Shown here: positions 11,268 through 23,021 of the stretch, in pieces
How positions within the stretch are numbered: position 1 is the stretch's first letter
Layout: each line of letters begins with the position of its first letter
Source: Paracyclopina nana
Lineage: Eukaryota; Arthropoda; Copepoda; Cyclopoida; Cyclopettidae
DNA: 64,000 bases
NCBI GenBank assembly: GCA_019096065.1
Contig: JAGUCH010000005.1
Coordinates: 744,001 to 808,000, forward strand
Reading direction: 5' to 3'
Position numbers and translations under genes: made by a program
The notes under the pieces: model-generated
Databases searched by the model: none
What the model was told of the DNA's origin: nothing
The model's input: only the letters and a program-made list of their open reading frames with translations

Positions 11268-14200
11268 TCAGACAGCCGACAGCTTGAGGAGTCCCACTTG
11301 TGATCCAGCATGACTGTTGTTCGATCCAGAAGCAGTGATCACTTCCTTCTCCTCAATGATGTCTTCGGGGCCGGACAAGCTGTCCAGATCCAGTGCAGAC
11401 CCAATCATTGTGGTCTGATCGAGGTCCACCTTGTGTCCATTTGTGTCCTCGACATGGCCTCGATTGTGGGCTCCAATGTTGGCCTTGGTCAAGCTCATGC
11501 TCTGCGATTTCTGCACAATCGGTGGCAGCTGCTTTTTGGTCGAGCTCTTGATCATCGCCATCTCTGGAGCAGTGGCTGAGTTTGGCATTTGTCTGGCTGG
11601 AGCCTCCGAAGAGGAAAAAGTCTGCGAAGTATCACTGCTTGACTGCTGCAAAGCATGAGGCTGCTGAGGTTGCAAATGGTGCTGAAATGTCTGAGGCTGA
11701 GGAATCTGCTGAGGATCCGGATTCGAGGTCATGATAAGAAAGTCTTCGGTCACATAGCCCCTGGCATCGATGAGGCTGGGATTAACCGGTCCGCAGAGGA
11801 CCTCATTGCAATTTCGAAGGGCGCCCCCCGCGCTGAACGGGTTAAAGTTGGTGTGGGTTCGTTTATTGGAGTAAGCACCTTTGATGTCTTCATTCGTGGT
11901 CAAATTTGAAGTGGTGAGGAACCTGAAAAGAGAGAACGGGTGAAGCCTTCGCCTCTCTAAACGTATAATATTATACACAACCAGAAATTTTCGCAAGTTT
12001 TCTGAAAGTTATTGAAATGCTTTAGCACTCCTTCGTTTAACCCATGTTGAGTTTTTGTTGTAGTGTGACATTAACTGCCTGACCACCTATGTTTCATCGA
12101 CATCGAGTTTATGTCATCATGTAACATTAACAGCCTTGACGCCTAAGTAAAATCAAAAACACCAATTTTCCGTGTCACCTTCGATTTTGTTCCGTAGGTG
12201 GTCAGGCAGTTAATCCGACATCAACTCAATATGGGTAAAACGAAGTAACATTAACTGCCTGACCACCTACGTTTTATCGACATCGAGTTTATGTCATTAT
12301 GTAACATTAACAGCCTTGACGCCTAAGCAAAAACACCAATATTCCGTGTCACCTTCGATTTTGTTTCGTAGGTGGTCAGGCAGTCAATGTTACTTCCTTT
12401 TACCCATGTTGAGTTGATGTCGGAGTGTAACATTAACTGCTTGACAAACTATGTTTTATCGACATCAAGTTTATGTCATTATGTAACATTAACAGCCTTG
12501 ATGCCTAAGCAAAATTAAAAACACCAATTTTCCGTGTCACCTTTGATTTTGTTTTGTAGGTGGTCAGGCAGTCAATGTTACTTCCTTTTACCAATGTTGA
12601 GTTGATGTTGGAGTGTAACATTAACTGCCTGACAAACTACGTTTTATCGACATCAAGTTTATGTCATTATGTAACATTAACAGCCTTGACGCCTAAGCAA
12701 AATCAAAAACACCAATTTTCCGTGTCACCTTTGATTTTGTTTCGTAAGTGGTCAGGTAGTTAATGTTACTTCATTTTACCCATGTTGAGTTGATGTTGGA
12801 GTGCAACAATAACTGCCTGACGACCTATGAAACAAAATCAAAGGTGACACAGAAAATAGGTGATTTCGATTTTGCTTAGGTGTCAAGGCAGTTGATGTTA
12901 CATTATGACATAAACTCGATGTCGATGAAACGTACAAGTTTCACTGAGGGTTATTTTGGCGTATGAGGGCTCAGAATTTCTGGTTGGGTGCACGTGCGAA
13001 AAGCGACATACGTGTGGAATCCAGCGAGGCCCAAGATGCTCCAGACGCTGAAGAAGCAAATGATGCAGACAATAATGCTCGTGGGCGACTCTTTGATGGC
13101 CTCGATGAAAGGTCCTTGCACTTTGGTGTTGACTTTGGTCAATAGGACCAAATGAGTGACTGCACACGCGAAGATGAACACACAGTGGACTGCCAATGAG
13201 AGGAGGAAGAAGTAGAAGTAGCGATAATTCCGCTTGCCTACACAATTCCCCACCCAAGGGCAATGGTGGTCAAACCGCTCAACGCAATTGTCACATATCG
13301 AGCAGTGCGAAGCTCGTGGAGGGCGGAAAATCTTGCAGGTGAAGCAGTATTTCAGCTTGATGCTCGTGTTCTTCACCATCACTTCTTTTGTTCGAGGTGG
13401 AGGTCGATATGCTGTGCCATTCGTGCCATTGGCACCATTCGCTGCTTCCATTTGCTTCTCAATGTCCAAGGCCTCAGCCTTCGTGGCCCTATAATGACAC
13501 AAATAAGATACACATATTGTTATTGCATAAGAGCTTTCTCAAAAGCATTCATCTTCTTTTTGAGTCGAGACAGCATTTGTGCAAAATAACGCACTTGGAT
13601 GACAAATTTGAGCTAATGAGCTTGCAAATGGCTTTCTCTCGAGTGTAACTTGGAATTTGAACGGATTAAAAAACATGTCTCGTCAAATCTTCTGCATGTT
13701 AATGATACGCGAGGGAAGGAAATAGCAATAATTGGGGGGACACAATGCACATTGTTACGAAAAGTGCAGTACTTATTGATTTGCCTGTTTGCATAGTGCA
13801 TCAATGGACTGACTACCCAGCCTTGTTATCCAATTGCTAATGAGTGGCTTTCGCTCTTCATTAGGCGTACACTTATAATGATCTAGTTCTAGCTAGTTTC
13901 AATGAGCTAGACACATAAAACATGTGGGCGATTTGTATCGATGTGCCTTTCAATCCATTCAAACTCAAGGTCGCTTTTTGCCAAAAGCCATCTCCAAGCC
14001 GACTCTTTCAAATTCACCACAAAAGTGCGTTATTTCTGCAAAATGCAATAAGGCCGTATTAAATGAAACTATACCTGGGAATGATGCCAGGGTCTGAGAA
14101 TGAAGTCCGGAATAGGTTCGCCATGACAAGGGCAAAAAGGAAGGCTCCAACGGCTGGAATGGCCGGACTGACATTGCTTGACAAATGCGGGCAGTCAAAT

Positions 14201-14454
14201 GCGAAAAATAGTGCGGATGTGCTCACAATGAGCACAATGGTAAGGTAGAAAATGCCGGCCTTTTGGGCCATCACAATTCGCCCATTGCAATAGAAGGAGT
14301 TCTTCCCAGGGAATACCTCCCATTTTCTCTGTATGCGATTGCTCATTCCGGATTCCGGATAGCGGATTTGAACATTGGCTGCTTGTTGTTGTTCAGTCAC
14401 TATAACTGCACCGTCAAAGTATTCTGGGCCTCTACGCGAATGCCCTCGGGTCAT
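11268..14454 (-). CDS. app: DHHC palmitoyltransferase, ZDHHC9/14/18 type (approximated-like)
   Basis: This is a protein S-acyltransferase that transfers palmitate to cysteines of client proteins at Golgi or plasma membranes. The coding exons are 14454-14075, 13488-13012 and 11922-11268. All junctions are canonical and phase-matched, giving 503 residues. The first exon follows an acceptor at 14467 with an in-frame stop before the ATG, so a non-coding 5' exon lies upstream. Visible features are two N-terminal membrane helices, the conserved FSDPGIIPR segment, a Cys-rich domain with zinc-binding cysteines, DHHC at about 200-203 (Cys203 catalytic) in [11 protein letters not shown], two more helices, and the subfamily signature [10 protein letters not shown] in the tail. 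NPFS and NC..VLCGP..PSLID also mark the ZDHHC9/14/18 branch, whose fly member is approximated. The long Gln/Ser-rich C-terminus is probably disordered. The second coding intron holds a palindromic array. Confidence 0.93.
12010..12935. repeat. Palindromic tandem array in the palmitoyltransferase intron
   Basis: About five units with period 178-190 bp are marked by AACATTAACTGCCTGAC at about 12070, 12247, 12428, 12618 and 12804. Within each unit this arm is followed roughly 95 bp later by its inverted copy (GTAGGTGGTCAGGCAGT), so every unit can fold into a long hairpin. The last unit, about 12800-12935, is partly inverted relative to the others. The array fills most of the 1,089-bp intron between 11922 and 13012. 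Confidence 0.85.
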
Positions 14455-14467
14455 TTCTCAAGCCACC

Positions 14468-15229
14468 CTGAAAAAGATTTTTAAAAAAGCATGAAAAAGC
14501 ATGAAAATTGTGCAAAGAGTAAGTGACAAGCATAATAAAGTAATTGGAAGGCCTTAGCCAGCTCATTGAAAGCCATTAGGTATAGTTTCATTTTATGCTC
14601 CATGCTGGGGCATGCAAAGTAAAGTGACTTGGCTGCACTACAGGTAATAACATAAAAAGGAAAAGGAACGACATGCTAATGAAGCTATGTCAATAGTATG
14701 TAGTCACATGACATGACTGCTTCGTGCTTCTACTCTGTAGGATAAGCTTACAGAAAGGCCTTTAAGAGATTACAGAAAGGTCATTTCACAACACGTCTTG
14801 ATGCACGAAAGCATGTAAAATACATCATCTCTGCATTACAGAAACATCCAAATTGAACTTTCAATTAGTGACAAGCTTATCTAAGAAACTTCAAAGCCTT
14901 TTAAAGCTCTTCGAAAGCTAATTGTTGCTGTTTCATTTAATGCTCCATGCTGGGGCATAAAAAGTAAACGTTTAGGAAAAGTCTCATTTAAAGGCTCTTT
15001 TGAGCTCCTCGAAGGTCATTTGCTTTCTCAACATGGTGAAAGTTCCTCTTTGACAGCAGATAACTCTTTTGATATGATATTGATTTTTCAGCAGAAAGCC
15101 TAACAAGATGAGTGATTAGCTCCCTTCTTGTGAGTGTATCACAATTATTTACATAATTCAAGAGTCAACGTATACTCACTTAGTAGAGCTCTCAACAAGT
15201 GTGCTTTTTCCCCTCTGATCGACTATGAG
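14468..15229. other. Non-coding spacer with a duplicated ~100-bp segment
   Basis: This region lies between the 5' end of the palmitoyltransferase gene and the 3' end of TCEANC2, both on the minus strand. A segment near 14520-14630, ending ATGCTCCATGCTGGGGCAT, recurs with divergence near 14865-14970. No gene is visible. It should include the palmitoyltransferase promoter and 5' UTR exon. Confidence 0.45.
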
Positions 15230-16126
15230 TCATTTCTTTTTAAGAACTTCTGCGATGACAGCTTCCAAATCATTCGCTTTGAAGGCATCGACAAATCGAC
15301 TCGGATTGGCAATTACTGTTCGCACTGCTCGCCTGTATTTGGCACCAATGCAAGGCCTAAAATGGGCAAAGAGTCGCTTTTCCAAAGCCTTGAGCAGGTC
15401 AAAGTCCAATTGGTACTTTTTCACATAAGTTCTGTTGAGGAGAGTGAGGGATTTGTTTCGAATTCTCTCCGTTTCCAGGTCGATTTTCACGGTGGGCTTT
15501 TCGCTCAGTGACAACTCTACTCTTCGCTCAATTGCTTGCTGCCAAGCGTCTTTGACAGCTTGAGCATTTTGGGCCACTTCAGCACACTTGTCCTTGGTCA
15601 AAGCACTGACAGCTTTGCCAATGCCAGTTTTGATGATGATCTCAGTCGAGGGCTGCTTTTCGCATAATTTCTGCAAAATTGCAACTTTGTCCTCGTCCGA
15701 AGTACGGCTGGATCTGAGCACTTTTTGGTAGTCTTGAATTTTTTCCAACACTACAACACCTCTTAGCTGGTTGAGCTTTTTTTGACCTGCAAAATAATGA
15801 AGAAGCTCTCAAGTAAATTAAAGCCAAATGTTTGTCATCCAAAAAATCACATTTTCACAAGAAAAACACCTTGCTTGAAAAAGGGGACATTTTTTATTAA
15901 GATAATTTTTGCCATTTTAAGGCTTCTTTTTCAAGCTGTCAAAAATCAATTTCTGCGCCTGAAAAAAACATTTCTTACCAAAAATAGTCAGCTTGAAAGT
16001 GATAAAGTAATTGGAAATGTTTGAGCAAATTAGTTTACCTCCTCGGTGATTTTTTGGCGGGTGGGAAAGTGGCGCGGCCTTATTTACAGCCCGTGGGGTG
16101 CGAATGACGAATTTGTCCATGCCCAA
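15230..16126 (-). CDS. TCEANC2: TCEANC2-like, TFIIS N-terminal/central domain protein
   Basis: The exons are 16126-16039 and 15786-15230, joined in phase 1 by canonical sites (GAG|gtaaac, tttgcag|GTC), giving 214 residues. Human TCEANC2 is about the same size. The N-terminus MGMDKFVIRTPR matches the conserved start of that family. Residues about 40-120 form the helical TFIIS N-terminal (LW) domain, recognisable from the TGIGKAVSAL and AWQQAIE segments. The C-terminal half (ERIRNKSLTLLNRTY...YRRAVRTVIANP) resembles the TFIIS central domain. The zinc ribbon of true TFIIS is absent, as in the family. The molecular role is not well established; a link to RNA polymerase II elongation is inferred from the domains. 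It is divergent from RRP5, with 707 bp between start codons. Confidence 0.88.
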
Positions 16127-16833
16127 GAGGAAACGCGGGAATTTCGCGCTTTTCTCATCTTCTCACGCGGCGGCCACAAAAATACCCAGTTTTTTCCGCA
16201 GACTTGCGGCCTTTTCGTGGCCTTTATCACGGCGCGAGACTTGTGTGAAACTGTAGAAGTAGAATGAGACTTTCCTGTTGTACAGCGAAGACCTCCAGCC
16301 GAGCCCGTCCGCTATTTTTATTTTGAGACAAACGGATCGAATAAAAAGCCCGGTCAACTCTTTAATATCTCGAAAAAAATAAAAATTATATTTTTGCAGC
16401 AATTTGAACCATTTAAAACACTTTTAAATATTTATTTGAATATAATTGGCTTACTTGAGAATTTGACTTGCTTTTTAATCGTTTTATATAGGAAAAGACG
16501 AAATCAAGATAGCCTCATAAAAAGTAACTCATTTTCGTTATTGACATTTAGGTACTTTAGCGAGAAATCTCGGGCAATTTCAAGCATTAATGAAATGTCA
16601 ATTGAACACTTGGAACAAGATTAATTTTCCGTGTCATTTTTTGACTCTTATTGTTTTTTATTCATCAAAAAAGCTAATAATTAAAAGCAGAAAATGCTGA
16701 CTATAGATTCAATTTGGAATTAAATTAAGGATCGACTTGGGTACTCGATGCGTCACTCAAATTTCATAATAATCGCACGTGAAAACAAAACGAAAACAAG
16801 ACATTGCCATTTCGCGTGAAATTCAAACAGAAA
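16127..16833. promoter_or_regulatory. Divergent promoter region between TCEANC2 and RRP5
   Basis: The 707 bp between the two divergent start codons must hold both promoters and 5' UTRs. The part next to TCEANC2 (about 16030-16300) is GC-richer, and the rest is AT-rich. No clear TATA box could be assigned. Confidence 0.45.
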
Positions 16834-19800
16834 ATGGTGGTGTCGAAGCAGAAATCGTTTCCACGTGGCGGCCATGTTGTGCCAAAATCCGAATTGGCGG
16901 CGGAAAAAACAAAGACGAAGAAGAAAGAGCGGGATTTGTTTTCGATCTCGAGCAACAATTCCGTTCAATTCAAGAAGAAAAAGAAAAAGTTGAGCAAGAA
17001 GAAGAAAAGCGACTCCAACGAGGATGACAACAACGCCTTGAAGTTGAAAACAGTCGAGCCTCTGACCTATGACAAGTTGAACGCGGGCTTCAACGTTTTG
17101 GCCCGGATTTCAGAAATCCACGATTTGAACTTGAAGCTGAGCTTACCCGGAAGACTTGTTGCTTCGGTGGCAATCACCAAAATCTCCCAACCTTACACTG
17201 AGGCCTTGAAAAAGGTCGCCCAGGATCCCAACCAAGCTGAAATCCTCGGATTGAAACCCTTGAGCGAAATGTTCAAGGTTGGCCAGTTGGTGACTTGCTC
17301 CATCGATGAAGTGGAGAAGGCTGAAAATGACTTTTTCAAAGTCTTTGCCACTCTGGCTCCCGCCAAGGTCAATGAGAATGTCAAGCTGGACAAAGGGGCA
17401 CTTGTCATGGCAGCTGTCAAGGCGGTTGAAGATCACGGATTTGTCATGGACTTGGGCAAGTCGTCGGTTAAAGCGTTCTTGCCATTGAAGAAAGCTGGGA
17501 GAAACTTTGCGCCAAGCTTGGGACAAGTGTTGCCCTGTCTGGTGACAAAGCTGGACAACAACATTGCTGTACTTTCTTGCGAGCCCGCAAAGGTCAACAG
17601 CGTTTGTGCAAATGTTGCAAAATTGACGGTGCACAACATCCACCCCGGTATAAGTGTCGAAGGTCAAATTAGCAATCGACTCAAGCACGGCTTCAGCTTG
17701 AAGTTTGGAGAATTTGAGGGCTACATCAATGTCAGTCATTTGGACGGTGAAGAGCCAGAGATTGGTCAAAATGTCAAAGCCACCGTGCTCTATGTGGTGC
17801 CAACTGTCAACCACATTCTGATGAGTTGTCAGCCAGATTTGGCATTCGGACTCCAAGTTGAGCCCTTTGAAAACAAAGGCTGCAAAGTTGGAGATCTTGC
17901 CAAGAATTGTAAGGTCATCGAGGCTGATGAGCGAGGCTTGACCATCCGGATTGGTGAGCAAAGCACTGGCATCGTCCCCTTGAGACATTTGAATGAAGCT
18001 CAGAGGAAAGACATCAAGTCCAAGCTGAATACTGAAGTCACTGTTCGCGTGCTCCAGTATGATTTCTTCGAACAGATCTTTGTCTGCTCCATGCAAAAGG
18101 CTCTTTTAGAACAGGCAATTTTGAAGTTGGACCAGCTGAAGCCAGGCCAAAAGTTGACTTGCAAAGCGAAGAAATTCACTGCCAGAGGCTTGATTGTGGA
18201 AGTGGGCAGGAACCTGGATGGATTCATTCCCCATTCGCATTTGGCAGATGTTCCCTTGAAGCATCCGGAGAAGAAGTTTGCCATTGGTGACAACCTCAAG
18301 GTTCGCGTGCTCAAAGTCAATGTTGACAAAAGGAGGCTTCACTTGACGCACAAAAGGTATTTTTTCATATTGATTATAAAAAAGCTGCAACTTTTCTCAT
18401 TGTATGCATAGGCTCCTTGTGGAGACAGACTTTGAGCTGGTGGACAGCTTTGACGACAAATTTGTGGGCAAAGTCACCGAAGGAGTTGTCGTGCAAGCCA
18501 CAAATGAGGGAGTGCTTTTGGAGCTCTTCAACGACATTTGCGGTTGGGTGCCCAAGTCAAAGATCAGCCTCGAGCCGGTGGAGTATCCGGAGAAGCTCTT
18601 CTTCTTGGGACAAGTTCTCAAGTGCAAGGTTTTGGATGTGAACCCACACTCGAGGCGAATGACCTTGACCTTGATATTGACCGAAGAGAAAATGGCGCCT
18701 TTGGGATCCAAGGAAAAGAAAGCGGGGGAGGGCATCAAGAAGGGTGTGATTTATGAAAACCTCACCATCACCGATGTCAACCCTGAGGGCCTAGAAGTGC
18801 AAATCAGTGGCTTAAAGGCCATCATACCCAAAAACCACCTCACTGATGTGGTTGGCATGGCTGACCTCTTGCTTTCTTCGTACAAGGCCAAGGACACAAT
18901 CGAAAAGGCTTTGTGCTTCGAAAAGGATGTCCTGCCCATTTTGACCTTGAAGGCCTCAATTATGAATTATGAGCAAGCAAGTATGACCCTGGATGACCTT
19001 CATGAAGGCCAAGTCATTCCTGGTATCGTGAGTAACATCAAGCCTTATGGAGTCTTTGTCAAGTTGCCCATTTGGAAGATGCGAAAGAGCTCAGCCTTGA
19101 TTCCTCTTCGACACTTATCTGGTAAGCTTTATTTTTATATAAAATGAGGGGGCGGCCGTACTTGGATCGACTACTGTCCCTGGATAGACTGCAACAGATC
19201 GACCTTGGATAGACAGACAGAACTCATAGTCCCTGGATCGACGAGACGGATAGTCCTTGGATCGACTACTATGACTTAGCAGGACCTAGGTCGACTAGAA
19301 CGAACAGTGTTAGGATAGACTGACATAACTGACTGTCCCTGCACTGAAAAACGGATCGTCCTTGGATCGACAGCTAGAACGTACTGTACAATGTTAGAAT
19401 TCAACAAAAACTTTTGTGCGATCCAAGGACTGTATGTTCTCATAGTCGATCCAAGGACGATTCGTCTTGTCGATCCAAGTACATTTCGTTTTTCTTGTCT
19501 AACCTAACACATGTCAGTCCTGGTCTATCCAAGGACTGTGTGTTCTGGCAGTCGGTCCATGGATGAACCGTTTTGTCGATGCAAGGCCGGTTCGTCGTAG
19601 TCTATCCACGGACAATCCGTTGTCGATCCAAGGGTAGGAGTCCAAATGAGCATCTTTAAGTAATAATAAGCCAAAGGCGTAAAGTTGCTAGATTCGCAGC
19701 GCCATCTAGCCAAGAAACTTGAGCAAGTACATTTGACATGGCTGCACTACATAAGCGATCACATATGGGCTATTTTTTGGCTTTTGGTGCCCTAATTCTT

Positions 19801-21988
19801 ACAACTTTATTAATATGACATAATCTACGGATAAAATGGCACCCTTTCGAGCCATAAAACCATATGCAACTCACACAAATTTCCAAGCTTTTCATTGTTG
19901 AAACCAAATTTTTCTAGCCTGGCTCCGCTGATCAGCCAATCAAATTGCAGCTCATGATCACGTGACAAGTTTCGTGAGCGCGACAGTTTTTCCAAATATG
20001 CTTGCCCAAAAAGCGCCATCTAGCGTAAAAGTTTATCCCTCCAATGGCTTATTGCAATTTTTTTAGATACTTTTGTCGAAGACCCAAAAGATGTTGTCGA
20101 AGTCCACCAAACACTGTATGGCAAGATTCTCGAAAAGAATGACAAAGAAGGCAAATTGACTCTGAGTGCCAAGGCCAAAGAAGTGAGAGATGGAAGCCTT
20201 CAATGCTCCATTGATGTGATGGTCAATTTGTTCCATGACCTTGACACAGCAAGGTCACTCAGCTCCTTTGCAGACCTGCTTGCGTACAAAGTTGGCCAAG
20301 TGGTGAATTCGAATGTCGTCAATGTCAGTGAGTTTGGAGTTGAAACCCTCATCAACAATGGCAAGATCAGAGGAATCATCACAATGTCCACTTTGGGCCT
20401 TGATGGCCTTGATTTACCCGAGAAAGGCCAAACTGTGGCCGGTGTGATCACTTTCATCGATTACAAATTTGGAGTTGTGGAGCTCAATGTCCACCCCGAT
20501 ATAGTGACAAAGGCCGTTCATGCCAAGGCCAAAAAGGTTCCTCGTGAAGGCCAAAAGGTCAAGGCTTCGTGTGTCCTCAAGCGAAGTGAGCTCCATTTCG
20601 CTTCGATGGTGATCAAGTCACCGCACCAATTCCAAGGCCAAATTGTGCATGTGCCAACCAGACATCATCTCAATGATCAAGTTGGTTTTGGTGACCTTTA
20701 CAGCCTTTATGAGGTGTATAGTGTGACCATCAAGGCCATCACTAACAGCAATACCATCATCGGTGTCCTTGAAAAGCACGACAAAGGAATCCAGCAGAAA
20801 AGGATTCGAAAAGCTTCTACTACTTCTGAGCCTTCCGAAGCTATAACTGTCAAAAAGGCCAGGCTTGATTCCACAAGCTCAATCGTGTCAGTTCAAGAGG
20901 AAGACACCATAAAGACAGAAGATGGCAATGATCCTGGATGGGAGAAGGACTTCAATCCTTGGGGCACAGGATCAATCATCAAAGACGCTTCTTCGGGCCA
21001 AGATGACAATGTCGAAGATGACAAAGGCCAGGAGAAGAAGAAGGCCAAGACTCACCTATCAAAGAAGGAGAAGAAAGAACTGGACTTGTTGGAAGAGCTC
21101 GCGATCAAGCAAGCTGAGCAACGAGTGGTTGCAGGCCAGGATCTGGCTCCAGAGTCGGTCGATGAATTCGACAAGTTGGTCTTGTCCTCTCCAGACTCTT
21201 CGCTGTGTTGGATCCAATACATGGCCTTCCATGTGGACAAGAAGGAATTCGGCCTTGCCAGGGAAGTCGTGAAGCGAGCCTTGACCAAGATCAACTTCAG
21301 GGAGGAAATGGAGCGGTTCAATGTGTACATGGCTTGGTTCAACATGGAGAACCAATTTGGCACCGAAGAAGAAGCTGACAAGGTGCTCAAGGAAGCTGTT
21401 CAATGCAACGACGAGTTCAAGGTGTATGAACAGATTGCCTCAATATACATGCAAACGAGTAAATTGGAAAAGGCGGAGAAGATCTTCAAGATTCTCGCGA
21501 GGAAGTACAACAAGGAGATCCAGGCCTGGATCCTCCTCGGCCTGTTCTACTTCAAGACGGGCAACTTGAAAGAGGCCAGATTCACATTGCAAAGAGCCTT
21601 GCAGAATTTGAAGAAGACCAGCGAAATTGTGACTGTCACCTCGAAATTTGCTCAGTTTGAGTTCCTCCATGGGGAGAGTGAGCGGGGCAAGACCATCTTT
21701 GAGAACATCGTCAGAGACTTTCCATCCAGGATTGACCAGTGGTCAGTCTACGCTGACATGGTGGTGAAGAAGGGTGAAGTCGAGGCTGCCAGAGACATTT
21801 TTGAACGCATGATCAACCTTGGCTTGGGACCGAAGAAGATGAAGAGCCTTTTCAAGAAATATTGGGAGTTTGAGCAGAATCATGATGCTTCCAGAGTCGA
21901 TTATGTGAGGAAAAAGGCTCTCGAGTACCTTGAAAAGCAAAACATTAAGCTTACCGATGAAGATGATCTTATGAGTGAAATAAGCTAA
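16834..21988 (+). CDS. PDCD11: RRP5/PDCD11 pre-rRNA processing factor
   Basis: This is a nucleolar protein needed for small-subunit (and ITS1) pre-rRNA processing. The exons are 16834-18356, 18412-19121 and 20067-21988, all with canonical sites and matching phase, giving 1,384 residues. The start is the ATG giving MVVSKQKSFPRGG; SFPRGG is conserved near the N-terminus of the family. A Lys-rich segment follows, then a long series of S1 RNA-binding repeats (for example GYINVSHLDG, GFIPHSHLAD, GVFVKL), to about residue 980. After an acidic/basic linker comes a HAT/TPR-like domain from about residue 1100 containing DEFDKLVLSSPDSS and NFREEMERFNVYMAWFNMEN, which is diagnostic. It is shorter than human PDCD11 (1,871 residues), so several S1 repeats appear missing or diverged. 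Intron 1 is 55 bp. Intron 2 carries a transposon. Confidence 0.95.
19149..19643. mobile_element. Non-autonomous fold-back transposon in RRP5 intron 2
   Basis: A 495-bp insert is flanked by a direct repeat AAATGAG (19142-19148 and 19644-19650). The left half is an array of TCC[CT]TGGATCGAC-type units. The right half carries the same units in reverse orientation (GTCGATCCAAGGA), so the element can fold on itself. The ends are GGGGCGGCCGTACTTGGATC and, inverted, GGACTCCTACCCTTGGATC. It has no coding capacity. Confidence 0.7.
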
Positions 21989-21996
21989 CAAACTTA

Positions 21997-22002
21997 AATA
22001 AA
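21997..22002 (+). terminator. Poly(A) signal of RRP5
   Basis: AATAAA begins 9 bp past the RRP5 stop codon. Related AT-rich sequence recurs in the two tandem 3'-end copies downstream. Confidence 0.55.
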
Positions 22003-22106
22003 TTAGAAATGTTCTTCCTTTAAACTTTAAATGCTTTTAACTGTTGCTTAAAGTGAATCCTGCCTCAGATATGCTAAATCCAACTATCAGCAGAAACTGG
22101 AGTGAT

Positions 22107-22450
22107 AGCATCAAGAGTTGCTACAAAGGCTGCTCACAAAATTCTTGATTGCATTATCAAGCTTGGATTGGGATCAAACAATATGAAAAGCCTTTTCAAG
22201 AAATATTGGGAGTTTGAGCAAAATCACAATGCTTCTAGAGTCAATTGTGTGGGGAAAAAAGCTCTTTGGTGCCTTGAAAAGCAAAGCATCAAGCTGACCA
22301 ATAAAAATAATCTAATGAGCGAAATAAGTAATAGCCTAAAATATATTGGAAATGTTCTTCCTTTAAACTTTGAACGCTTTTAACTGTTGTTTAAAGTGAA
22401 TCCTTCCTCAGAGACGTTGAATGCAACAATCAGCAGAAAATAGAGTGAAA
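22107..22450 (+). pseudogene. Decayed tandem copy 1 of the RRP5 3' end
   Basis: This segment repeats the last ~75 codons and 3' UTR of RRP5 with about 344-bp spacing. KSLFKKYWEFEQNH is retained and the copy still ends MSEIS. It lacks the upstream gene body and has many substitutions, including changes at conserved residues. It is probably non-functional unless transcribed as RRP5 3' UTR. Confidence 0.8.
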
Positions 22451-22790
22451 CCAACAAGAGTTGCAACAAAAGCTGCTTACGACATTTTTGATTGTATGAT
22501 CAAGCTTGGATTGGAATCAAGCAAGATGAAAAGCCTTTTCAAGAAATATTGGGAGTTGGAGCAAAATCACAATGCTTCCAGAGTCGATTGTATGGGGGAA
22601 AAAGCTCTTTGGTGCCTTGGAAAGCATAACATCAAGCTGAACAATGAAGATGATCAAATGAGTGAAATAAGTTAACAGTCTAAAATAAATTAGAAATGTT
22701 TTCAGTTAAACTTTGAACGCTTTTAATTGTCTTAAAAAGTTAATACTACCACAGAGACTCTAAATCCAGGATGATCCAACGGTTAGCAGA
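22451..22790 (+). pseudogene. Decayed tandem copy 2 of the RRP5 3' end
   Basis: This is a second copy, 343 bp after the first, still open across KSLFKKYWELEQNHNASRVDC to MSEIS and followed by the 3' UTR-like AATAAATTAGAAATG. It is closer to copy 1 than to the parent gene in several places, suggesting stepwise tandem duplication. Confidence 0.8.
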
Positions 22791-22980
22791 AAATGATGTG
22801 ATAGCGACAAGAGGTTAATTTGAGGCTACTTCTGATATTTTCGATTGGATGACCAAGCTTGGATTGGAACCAAACAAGGCAAAGAGCTTTTCAAGGAAAT
22901 ATTGAGAATTTGCGCAGAATCATTATGCTTTCGGTCAAGATTCATGTAGCATAAATTACTTTAAATAGCTTGAAAGGAGC
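22791..22980 (+). pseudogene. Decayed tandem copy 3 of the RRP5 3' end
   Basis: This is the most degraded copy. The LGLEPNK segment is readable, but the KKYWEF motif is broken by a change to a stop. Similarity fades before 22980, close to the 3' end of the convergent phospholipase gene. Confidence 0.65.
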
Positions 22981-23004
22981 TTAATTTATTCATAATAATT
23001 AGCA

Positions 23005-23010
23005 TTTATT
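23005..23010 (-). terminator. Poly(A) signal of the phospholipase gene
   Basis: TTTATT on the plus strand (AATAAA on the minus strand) lies 12 bp past the stop of the minus-strand gene; another is at 22985-22990. Confidence 0.5.
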
Positions 23011-23021
23011 CAATGTCATAG

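Noticed and set aside
12560..12763. 67-codon frame in the palindromic array
   Set aside because: It is produced by tandem repeat sequence and has no coding features.
17143..18096. 317-codon minus-strand open frame opposite RRP5
   Set aside because: It is the antisense shadow of the strongly supported RRP5 exon 1.
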